Part shown: positions 6,659-13,287 of the stretch, piece after piece
Layout of the letters: each line of letters begins with the position of its first letter
Numbering within the stretch: the first letter of the stretch is position 1
DNA from: Candidatus Pacebacteria bacterium UBA1364
GTDB lineage: Bacteria > Patescibacteriota > Microgenomatia > UBA1400 > PJMF01
Direction of reading: 5' to 3'
Length of the DNA: 13,287 nt
Assembly (NCBI GenBank): GCA_002306345.1
Contig: DBRQ01000004.1
Location: 5,251-18,537 of the forward strand
Position numbers and translations under genes: made by a program
Notes under the pieces: model-generated
Database searches by the model: none
Told to the model about the DNA's origin: nothing
The model's input: only the letters and a program-made list of their open reading frames with translations

Positions 6659-8380
6659 ATGCCAGATACTCAAAATCAAGAAAATAATTCACAAATCACC
6701 ACTCTGGAAGCACCCATCCCTTTAGAGACAAAACCAGTTGAGTTGAGGGAGCTTTCTTCCTACACTAAAGAATATATTAGACAATACCAGATGGACTGGG
6801 AGTATCAACATCGTGCTATTGCTTCTCCACTTGAAGTAGATGAATTGGCTTCTAGGATAGCTGAGGCTTACGAAAAAGTTAGAAAAGTAATTGATTGGAA
6901 AGAAGAGAATTTACTACGCCGTGGCGCAATCGAACGTATTCTCAAGAGGCGTTTAGTTTCAGAAATTTATGGTATTAATATCATGCCAAATTTGAACGCT
7001 ACAGAAATGGCTGAGCCAATGATTTTGGAATTGATGCACAGCGGTTATTTTGATAATGGCAAAATTGCTAAAAAGCAGGTAAAAGAAATTGAAAATATTC
7101 TTGACAAGTACATCAATATTCTCAATAACTCTAAACTGCCTCAAGCTCCTACCAAAAAACATAGTAAGAATAAAATCAACTTTTACACCTGGATACTAGA
7201 GATCGCTGCTTGTGAGATCGAAGAAGTTTTAGCTCCCGCCTTCAAAGAAAATGCCTTGCTTAATTTGATGACCAACGTCCTTTATAAACGCACTCATGTC
7301 GTGCCAAGTGATTGTTTAAGTGATCTAGATCAATTGATCCAAATTTACATTGCCAGCATGCGTGCCTTGTACAATTTTGACGATCCAATCATTGCTTATA
7401 ATATAATTAAGATCCGTTATCCTTTTTGGGTTGAAGAAACTAAAGAAAGCATTGCCAAAATCACAAGTACAGCTCAGGAAATTCGCAAACAAATCGAAAG
7501 TGATCTAAATAGTGAAAATGGTAAACAATTTTACAAGTTAGCAAATAAATATGACGCGGCTTATCGCATTGTTGGCGATGTTTTGGATAAAATAGACAAC
7601 ATCCCAGAAGTTGTAGAAGAAAAGTTAAGTAATCCCGACGAATTGCAAACAATGGTCAGTGAAGCGTATTTTAAACGCAAAGCTAGCCTTAAAGGTCGAT
7701 TGTTTCGCAGCGCTGTTTATTCAACAATTTCAATTTTTATATCTGGTAGTGCCAGTTTCATTCTTTTTGAAGGACCAATAGCTAGATTGGCTGGTCAAGA
7801 ATTTAGTATTCTTTCCCTTTTTGTTGATTTACTTATTCCTAGTCTTGTCATGTTTGTCCTAGTCATTTTAATTCATCCGCCTAAAGATGATAATTTAAGT
7901 GTAGTTCAAAAAGAAATTGCTAAATTTATCTATCAACAAAACAGTGAAGATGTCTACGAAATTGATTTTAGTCGCAAAAAAAATAAAACCCTTAATGCGC
8001 TTTTTATTGTTACTTCTATTATTTGCGGATGCTTAGGCATGAGAGGCATCTTTTGGATTTTTGAGATTGCCAAAGTGCCTTGGACTTCAATGTATATCGA
8101 CACCGTGAACGTTGCAATGATCTTTTTTGCCGCCATGGCAGTCAAGCAAAAATCTAAGGAAATTACTATTGAAGATCGCGGTAATTTTATAGAATTCTTT
8201 CTGGAGCTTTTCTCTGTTCCCCTGGCCGCCATTGGCCAATGGTTTTCTAATAAATGGAAAAAATATAATTTTTTCTCCACTTTTTTAACTGCCGTTGTTG
8301 ATATGCCATTCTCCGCTTTTATTCGTATCGTAGAAGGTTGGCGTAATTTTCTGAAAGAAAAAAGTTCAGAAATGCACTAG
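6659..8380 (+). CDS. Conserved-looking multi-pass membrane protein of unknown function
   Basis: This protein of about 573 residues matches no named family I recognise. Residues 1-30 are polar; about 30-345 are alpha-helical and soluble, with many charged heptad-like stretches and no evident catalytic motif. Four hydrophobic segments follow: about 351-373, 384-406, 445-468 and 478-495. The C-terminal 75 residues contain amphipathic helices rich in aromatic residues (EFFLELFSVPLAAIGQWF, then VVDMPFSAFIRIVEGWRNFL) and end in KEKSSEMH. I recall similar endings ('...P.VRVGRW.S.KW...N....F.D...E.PF..F....E.WR.FLKEKKEEI') in uncharacterised CPR proteins, which suggests a lineage-conserved family, but I could not search. 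In-frame TAA at 6641-6643 restricts the start to TTG 6653 or ATG 6659; I prefer ATG given the promoter position. It is monocistronic: divergent from the nuclease and separated from the tRNA. Confidence 0.85.
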   Translation: MPDTQNQENNSQITTLEAPIPLETKPVELRELSSYTKEYIRQYQMDWEYQHRAIASPLEVDELASRIAEAYEKVRKVIDWKEENLLRRGAIERILKRRLVSEIYGINIMPNLNATEMAEPMILELMHSGYFDNGKIAKKQVKEIENILDKYINILNNSKLPQAPTKKHSKNKINFYTWILEIAACEIEEVLAPAFKENALLNLMTNVLYKRTHVVPSDCLSDLDQLIQIYIASMRALYNFDDPIIAYNIIKIRYPFWVEETKESIAKITSTAQEIRKQIESDLNSENGKQFYKLANKYDAAYRIVGDVLDKIDNIPEVVEEKLSNPDELQTMVSEAYFKRKASLKGRLFRSAVYSTISIFISGSASFILFEGPIARLAGQEFSILSLFVDLLIPSLVMFVLVILIHPPKDDNLSVVQKEIAKFIYQQNSEDVYEIDFSRKKNKTLNALFIVTSIICGCLGMRGIFWIFEIAKVPWTSMYIDTVNVAMIFFAAMAVKQKSKEITIEDRGNFIEFFLELFSVPLAAIGQWFSNKWKKYNFFSTFLTAVVDMPFSAFIRIVEGWRNFLKEKSSEMH

Positions 8381-8448
8381 TTTGCAATTTATTTTTCCTA
8401 TTTAAAGAAAATTCGGACGAGATAAAGTTCTAGAGTAAGTTGGTTTTC

Positions 8449-8457
8449 TGGTATAAT
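8449..8457 (+). promoter_or_regulatory. Extended -10 promoter (TGG-TATAAT) of the tRNA-Ser gene
   Basis: TGGTATAAT is a consensus extended -10 box, placing transcription start near 8464, about 40 bases before the mature tRNA. No convincing -35 is seen. It is the same TGN-TATAAT form found before the membrane-protein gene. Confidence 0.65.
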
Positions 8458-8504
8458 CAGCTGGTATTTCAACAAACTTTAACAATTCATAAGCAAAGAA
8501 AAAA

Positions 8505-8589
8505 GGAGACATCGCATAGTGGTCAATTGCACAGGTTTGCTAAACCTGACCCCTTTTGGGGTTCGTGGGTTCAAATCCCACTGTCTCCG
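8505..8589 (+). tRNA. tRNA-Ser, anticodon GCU
   Basis: The cloverleaf is complete. Acceptor stem GGAGACA (8505-8511) pairs fully with TGTCTCC (8582-8588); discriminator G8589 is usual for tRNA-Ser. The D stem is GCA/TGC. The anticodon stem CAGGT/ACCTG (8532-8536, 8544-8548) encloses loop TTGCTAA with anticodon GCT (8539-8541), reading AGC and AGU. The long variable arm CCCC-TTTT-GGGG (8550-8561) makes it class II, as serine tRNAs are. The T arm is GTGGG-TTCAAAT-CCCAC (8565-8581). CCA is not encoded (the next bases are CAA), so the tail must be added by CCA-adding enzyme. Confidence 0.97.
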
Positions 8590-8689
8590 CAAAAATCTAA
8601 AAGTTCTGATAGACCAGTCCTTTATAACTAAAACTGTTGCTGCTATAAAACACACAATTTTTCATTAAATTTTTGCTAATAAAAAGTAG

Positions 8690-8695
8690 TATACT
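8690..8695 (+). promoter_or_regulatory. Possible -10 box upstream of the ABC exporter operon
   Basis: TATACT (5 of 6 to consensus), in GTAGTATACTG, lies 50 bases before the GTG of the first exporter gene; no clear -35 or TG extension. Some promoter is expected here because the tRNA transcript is separate. The remaining 8590-8745 stretch is AT-rich and shows no gene or hairpin. Confidence 0.35.
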
Positions 8696-8745
8696 GAAAA
8701 TTCGCTTTTTAAGTATAAATATTTAACTACTTTCAAGTATTAGCT

Positions 8746-10503
8746 GTGTTTAAACCAAAAAAATCTCTCGCTAGCGCGAAAAAAGAAAAAAATAAGAAGG
8801 TAAGAACTAATATGTTCGCGCTGTTGCTTGATTACAAATGGCAAATTAGTTTGTTGGTCGTTTTTAGTTTGTTAGCTAATGGCTTAAGTTTATTGATCCC
8901 AAAAATTATTGCCTCGAGTATTGATCAATATACTAGCGGACAAATCATTTCCCAAACTTTATTGATCGAATTTATAATTATTGTTTTGGGAGTATTTATT
9001 TTTACTTATGCTCAAGGTTTGATTCAAAATTATGTTTCTGAATTAGTGGCTAAAGATTTTCGCAAAAACTTAATTAAAAAAATTTCCTACCAAAGCTACG
9101 CTTATGTACAAAAAGTCACTTCGGCGGTTTTGTTAACTAATCTAACTTCAGATGTAGATGCAGTTAAAAATTTTGTTGGCCAGGCCTTTACTATAATGAT
9201 TTCTTCAATTTTTTTAATTATTGGGATTAGTGTCTTACTATTAAGTATAGATTGGCAATTAGCGTTAGTAATACTCACTATTATCCCTGTTGTAGGAGTG
9301 ATTTTTGCTTTAGTTTTCAAAAAAGTTGGAGTACTTTTTAAAAAGACACAAGAGACAATTGATTGGCTTAATAAAGTGATCAACGAAAGTATTTTAGGTG
9401 CTGCGCTTATCAGAGTGCTTCATTCAGAAAAAGATGAATTAAATAAATTTAAAAAAGTTAATTTAAGTGCGCAAAATTTAGGTTTAAAAATTATGCGCTA
9501 TTTTTCCGTGCTTATTCCAGTCGTTAGTTTTGTAGCCAGTATGGCAACTTTAGCGATTCTATTAATTGGCGGTAAATCTGTGATTAATGGAGAAATGACT
9601 TTGGGTAATTTGACAGCATTCAATAGTTACGTACTAATTCTGATTCAGCCAATTATTATGCTTAGTCTCATGAGCAATGTGATTGCTCGCTCTCAAGCAT
9701 CTTACAATAGAATATCAAAATTGATTTCCGATGAAACAGAAGAAACTTTTGGCAAAATACCAGCAAATCTCTCCGGCAAGATTGAACTAAAAAACGTGAC
9801 ATACAGTCACGATAGCAAAAATGTTTTAAAAAATGTGTCTTTTATTATCGAACCAAAAACAAAAACAGCTATTATCGGCCCAACTGGTGGAGGTAAAACA
9901 CAACTTTTATACGCCCTAAGTGGCTTAATTAAGCCTGACGATGGGGTAATCAATTATAGTGATATTAGCATCCTCGAATATGATAAAAATTCATTTTATG
10001 CTCAACTTGGTTTAGTTTTTCAGGATAGCAGCATTTTCAATTTATCACTGAAAGAAAATATTGCATTTAGTCAAACGGTTTCTAATGAAAATTTACAAAA
10101 GGCGATTGCTACTGCTGAATTAGATGAATTTGTGGCCTCTTTACCAAATAAATTAGATACTATTGTCTCGGAGCGTGGTACCAGTATGTCTGGGGGGCAA
10201 AAACAGCGTTTAATGTTAGCCCGCGCTTTGGCTATTAATCCAAAAATACTGCTTCTGGATGATTTTACTTCGCGGGTCGATACCAAAACCGAACGCAACA
10301 TTTTAAAAAATATTAAAAATAATTATCCAGATTTAACTTTAATTTCTGTGACACAAAAAATTTCTTCAATAAAAGACTATGATCAAATTATTGTTTTGAT
10401 GGAAGGAGAAATAATTGCTTCCGGAACACATAAAACGTTATTGCAAACTTCACCAGAATACGTGCAATTATTTAATTCACAAAAAAGTACTGAAAATTTA
10501 TGA
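8746..10503 (+). CDS. ABC exporter half-transporter, degenerate-site subunit of a heterodimer
   Basis: This 585-residue protein has the ABC exporter layout: six membrane helices (about 30-325), then an ATPase domain (345-575). Motifs: Walker A GPTGGGKTQ (378-386), Q-loop Gln426, intact signature MSGGQKQR (481-488), and Walker B ILLLDD (501-506) in which Asp506 replaces the catalytic Glu. The switch His is Gln537 (SVTQKI), and the A-loop Tyr position appears to be His355. This Asp/Gln combination is that of TM287-type subunits, whose own ATP site is degenerate while their signature completes the partner's active site. The next gene supplies the partner, overlapping by 4 bases. Substrate is unknown: lipid, drug or peptide export are all possible. 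GTG 8746 is the only start downstream of the in-frame TAA at 8716-8718 apart from ATG 8812, which has AGAAGG 11 bases before it and would remove a Lys-rich 22-residue N-terminus. Confidence 0.93.
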   Translation: MFKPKKSLASAKKEKNKKVRTNMFALLLDYKWQISLLVVFSLLANGLSLLIPKIIASSIDQYTSGQIISQTLLIEFIIIVLGVFIFTYAQGLIQNYVSELVAKDFRKNLIKKISYQSYAYVQKVTSAVLLTNLTSDVDAVKNFVGQAFTIMISSIFLIIGISVLLLSIDWQLALVILTIIPVVGVIFALVFKKVGVLFKKTQETIDWLNKVINESILGAALIRVLHSEKDELNKFKKVNLSAQNLGLKIMRYFSVLIPVVSFVASMATLAILLIGGKSVINGEMTLGNLTAFNSYVLILIQPIIMLSLMSNVIARSQASYNRISKLISDETEETFGKIPANLSGKIELKNVTYSHDSKNVLKNVSFIIEPKTKTAIIGPTGGGKTQLLYALSGLIKPDDGVINYSDISILEYDKNSFYAQLGLVFQDSSIFNLSLKENIAFSQTVSNENLQKAIATAELDEFVASLPNKLDTIVSERGTSMSGGQKQRLMLARALAINPKILLLDDFTSRVDTKTERNILKNIKNNYPDLTLISVTQKISSIKDYDQIIVLMEGEIIASGTHKTLLQTSPEYVQLFNSQKSTENL

Positions 10504-12272
10504 ATTATGAATTAGCTAGTAACAAATCCAACCGCTCGCTCTGGCAAACTGCTAAAAGCTTTTGGCCCTTTTTAAGAAAAGAAAAAAAGAATTTAGTTTT
10601 GTCAATGTTTTTTTTGTTACTGAACGCAGTTTCTACCCTGCTTTCACCAATTATCATTGGTAAAACAATTGATCAATACATTCAAAAAGCTGATTACCAC
10701 GGAGTTATCGTAAATGCTGGGATTCTGCTAATTGTTTATATTGTGTCTTTAATTAGTAGTTATTATCAAGCAAAAATAATGGGAACAGTTGGACAAAGAT
10801 TGCTTTTTAAATTGCGCAATGCTGTTTTTAATAAATTACAAGAATTACCTTTGGCTTTTTTTGATTTAAATAAAGCTGGCGATTTAATTTCTAGAATCAA
10901 TAATGACACTGACAAATTAAATCATTTTTTCTCTCAAGCTTTGATGCGTTTTGTAGAAAGTTTTTTTATGATGCTAGGCGCAGCTATTTTTATTCTATCT
11001 TTACATTTTAAACTAGGTCTGACAGCACTAAGTCCAGCAATATTGCTAATCGTTTTTACTCAATTAGTTTCTGATTTCGTCAAACGCAGAAATGCTGCCA
11101 GTTTGAAAGCGGGCGGTTTAATGAGCGCAGAAATTCAAGAAAGTTTAGATAATTTTAAAGTGATTGTTGTTTTTAATCGACGAGATTATTTCAACGAAAA
11201 ATTTGACACTGTTAATCAAGAAAATTTTAAATCATCAATTAAAGCTGGATATGCAAATAATATTTTTACTCCGGTGTACGGTTTTGCAGCTCATTTAGCC
11301 CAAGTTTTGGTCCTGTTTTATGGTCTATACTTAATTAGTATAGGTGATTTTACGGTTGGTTTGCTGATTAGTTATCTTTCATATTTAAGTAGTTTTTACA
11401 ATCCTATTAGGCAAATTGCTGGGGTCTGGGCAACATTCCAAGTCGCCATAGCTGCCTGGGATCGTATTTCTGCTATTCTCAACTTGCAAAGTAACTTGCC
11501 AGTTATAGCAGAAAATGCCAATTCACTAGTCAAGACGAAAGAGGACGATAATGAAACCGTACTTAGCTTTAACCATGTTTCATTTAGTTATCCAAGCGGC
11601 AGTCAAGTTTTGCATGACATTAATCTTAAATTAGACAAAGGCAAAACTTATGCATTGGTTGGCCCAACTGGTGGGGGTAAAACCACCACTGCTTCTCTCA
11701 TGGCGCGCTTATATGATCCAACGGCCGGCCAAGTCCTTTTAAACGGCCATGATATCCGTTCTTACGATTCTAATGAACGTACGCAAAAAATTGGTTTTAT
11801 TTTGCAAGAACCATTTTTATTTTCTGGTACCATTCGAGAAAATCTTTTATATGGCAATCAATTGTACGATGGATGCTCTGATCAGCAACTCAAAGAAATA
11901 TTAAACAAGCATCACTTGGAGAAACTTTTAAAACGTTTTGATCATGGTTTGGAAACTGTAGTAACTAGCAATGGTGAATCCATTAGCTTAGGTCAACGCC
12001 AATTAATTGCTTTTATGCGCATCGTTTTACGTAATCCAGAATTACTTATTTTAGATGAAGCAACCGCCAACGTAGACACCGTTACTGAACAGTTACTAGA
12101 GGAAATTTTACAAACTTTGCCAAAAAATACCACTAAAGTGATTATCGCCCATCGTCTCAACACTATAGAAAATGCGGATCAAATTTTCTTTGTCAATAGT
12201 GGAACAATTATTCCAGCTGGTTCGTTAAAGCATGCTCTTTCTATGCTACTTAAGCAAAAACGCAGCAGCTAA
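10500..12272 (+). CDS. ABC exporter half-transporter, catalytic-site subunit of a heterodimer
   Basis: This 590-residue partner has the same architecture: six membrane helices (about 30-325) with the exporter coupling region LPLAFFDLNKAGDLISRINND (117-137), then the ATPase domain (355-585). It carries A-loop Tyr364, Walker A GPTGGGKTTT (388-397), Q-loop Gln436, Walker B LLILDE with catalytic Glu520, and switch His551 (IAHRLNTI). Its signature is ISLGQRQ (495-501): Leu replaces the first Gly of SGGQ, as the TM288 partner also deviates (SQGQ). Thus its Walker motifs plus the SGGQ of the first subunit form one competent site, and the other site is degenerate. ATG 10500 overlaps the previous TGA (ATGA), favouring coupled, equimolar synthesis. 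No frameshift or truncation. The acyltransferase gene starts 16 bases after the stop. Confidence 0.95.
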   Translation: MNYELASNKSNRSLWQTAKSFWPFLRKEKKNLVLSMFFLLLNAVSTLLSPIIIGKTIDQYIQKADYHGVIVNAGILLIVYIVSLISSYYQAKIMGTVGQRLLFKLRNAVFNKLQELPLAFFDLNKAGDLISRINNDTDKLNHFFSQALMRFVESFFMMLGAAIFILSLHFKLGLTALSPAILLIVFTQLVSDFVKRRNAASLKAGGLMSAEIQESLDNFKVIVVFNRRDYFNEKFDTVNQENFKSSIKAGYANNIFTPVYGFAAHLAQVLVLFYGLYLISIGDFTVGLLISYLSYLSSFYNPIRQIAGVWATFQVAIAAWDRISAILNLQSNLPVIAENANSLVKTKEDDNETVLSFNHVSFSYPSGSQVLHDINLKLDKGKTYALVGPTGGGKTTTASLMARLYDPTAGQVLLNGHDIRSYDSNERTQKIGFILQEPFLFSGTIRENLLYGNQLYDGCSDQQLKEILNKHHLEKLLKRFDHGLETVVTSNGESISLGQRQLIAFMRIVLRNPELLILDEATANVDTVTEQLLEEILQTLPKNTTKVIIAHRLNTIENADQIFFVNSGTIIPAGSLKHALSMLLKQKRSS

Positions 12273-12288
12273 TTTTGGATCTTTATTT

Positions 12289-13287
12289 GTGCAAAAAGTT
12301 TTTATTTCCCTACAAAAATGCAATTTTATTAAAGGTCTGGCCATTCTTGCTGTTATTTTAGTGCATGTGCTGTCTTATTTACCAGGTATATATACTGGCC
12401 CACGGCAATTTTTTTTCATTTCTTTAGACCAATTAACTCGCTTTTGCTTACCAGCTTTTTTTATACTTTCTGGTTACGGTTTGGCTAGCAAATACACACA
12501 GCAACACATTAATTACTTTAAATTTCTTAAAGAAAGAGTTGCGAAGCTGTTGCCTCTTTACTTAATTTGGAGTTTGGTTTCGATTTTAGTGATTAAATCG
12601 GTGCCAATTTGGTCATTTGGAAATCAACCAGCATCAATCGTTCTGCAATTGCTTTTTGGGCAAACTGATTATCAACTATATTTTCTGCCAGTCCTTCTGC
12701 AACTTTACGTTCTCTTTCCTTTGATTTGGTTTTTTAGAAAAAAAATCAATTTAGTTTTCATAATTGCTGTACTGATTCAATCAGCCCTGTATCTTTTTTT
12801 TACTTTCCATTCTAGTAACAGCGACCGGTTTGAATACGCTTTAGGTATCTCTTGGGTGACTTATTTTGTTTTTGGCATTTTCTTAAAATTAAAAACTTTA
12901 CCTCAACTTTTGCTCAAATTATCTTTGCCATTAAGTTTTGGCCTTTTCTGTTTTATGGTTTTATCTAGCCTGCAACAAATTAATGCTGGCATGAATCCTC
13001 TACCAGCTCTGAAATTTACTAGATTGATTATTATCCCGTTTGGTTTACTCAGCAATTTAAGTTTGATTAATTTGCGTTTGCCAAAGTTTTGGCTTAAAAA
13101 AAATGATAAGCAAAAAAAATTATTTGATATCTTAATTTGGTTAGGTAAAAATTCTTACATTATTTTTCTTTCACACACCATCGGTTTAAGAATTGTCTAT
13201 GCTTTTTTGACTAATCAAATAGAAATGAGAGCTCTATTTTTAGTCACTCTTGCCTGGCTTGTTACAGTCTGCGTTAGCTATAAGCTC
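12289..13287 (+). CDS. Integral-membrane acyltransferase, family 3 (3' end outside window)
   Basis: From GTG 12289 the frame stays open to the window end (333 codons), so the protein is cut at its C-terminus; the family is usually about 350-400 residues, so little is missing. Translation shows many hydrophobic helices and the acyltransferase-3 (OafA/NodX-like) pattern: N-terminal KGLAILAVILVHVLSYL with the conserved His26, LPAFFILSGYGL (54-65), and KERVAKLLPLYLIW (81-94), matching 'R..Ri.P.y'. A late helix has YIIFLSHTIGLRIVY, with the C-terminal 'FL.H' element. Such enzymes O- or N-acylate surface sugars, lipids or cell-wall polymers using acyl groups passed across the membrane. The gene follows the ABC exporter pair by 16 bases and is probably cotranscribed, so exporter substrate and acylation target may be linked. 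The exact start is uncertain; no ATG precedes the conserved helix. Confidence 0.9.
   Translation, partial: MQKVFISLQKCNFIKGLAILAVILVHVLSYLPGIYTGPRQFFFISLDQLTRFCLPAFFILSGYGLASKYTQQHINYFKFLKERVAKLLPLYLIWSLVSILVIKSVPIWSFGNQPASIVLQLLFGQTDYQLYFLPVLLQLYVLFPLIWFFRKKINLVFIIAVLIQSALYLFFTFHSSNSDRFEYALGISWVTYFVFGIFLKLKTLPQLLLKLSLPLSFGLFCFMVLSSLQQINAGMNPLPALKFTRLIIIPFGLLSNLSLINLRLPKFWLKKNDKQKKLFDILIWLGKNSYIIFLSHTIGLRIVYAFLTNQIEMRALFLVTLAWLVTVCVSYKL

Noticed and set aside
7954..8280. Antisense 108-codon frame within the unknown membrane protein gene (also similar antisense frames at 286-525, 5178-5417, 6959-7162, 7461-7652, 9102-9383 and 10071-10301)
   Set aside because: Each lies fully opposite a well-supported gene, has no recognisable domain and no promoter or ribosome binding site, so they are mirror-frame shadows.
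8440..8631. A 63-codon open frame across the tRNA region
   Set aside because: It reads through the tRNA promoter and the entire tRNA-Ser gene, and its product resembles no protein; it is a by-product of the tRNA sequence.

Overview
This AT-rich window (13,287 bases) looks like chromosomal DNA of a member of the Candidate Phyla Radiation (Patescibacteria). The assignment is an inference. It rests on a DUF4012-type protein end, an FtsEX operon whose third gene is a secreted coiled-coil protein with a C39-like peptidase domain, several conserved-looking proteins with no named function, few recognisable Shine-Dalgarno sequences, and no CCA encoded at the tRNA 3' end. UGA is an ordinary stop here: it ends two genes, and release factor 2 is present. 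That argues against the UGA-recoding lineages (Gracilibacteria, Absconditabacteria). I see no rRNA, CRISPR array, insertion sequence or prophage gene.

Left part (1-5514, all +). The window opens inside a gene for a DUF4012-like protein. After a 96-base gap comes a compact cell-division block: prfB (release factor 2), a single-pass membrane protein of unknown function, ftsE, ftsX (overlapping ftsE by 14 bases) and, 3 bases later, a secreted coiled-coil protein with a C-terminal C39-like cysteine peptidase domain. FtsE and FtsX form an ABC-type complex that, in studied bacteria, transmits ATP hydrolysis to an extracellular coiled-coil murein hydrolase or activator (EnvC, PcsB or RipC). The last gene occupies that position, but with a different catalytic domain.

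Middle (5515-8589). On the minus strand is a PD-(D/E)XK (RecB/Cas4-like) nuclease with four cysteines placed as for an iron-sulfur cluster. Divergent from it is a roughly 573-residue protein of unknown family, with a long helical N-terminal part and about four membrane segments, driven by a clear extended -10 promoter very close to its start codon. A tRNA-Ser(GCU) follows, with its own extended -10 promoter.

Right part (8590-13287, all +). Two ABC exporter half-transporters overlap by 4 bases (ATGA). Their ATP-site motifs are complementary, as in heterodimeric exporters of the TM287/288 type: the first carries the degenerate Walker B and switch residues with an intact signature, the second the catalytic Glu and His with an altered signature. 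Sixteen bases further on begins an integral-membrane acyltransferase (family 3) that runs off the window end. Non-coding gaps are short. The longest gene-free stretches (5515-5670 and 8590-8745) hold at most a weak inverted repeat and a possible -10 box.
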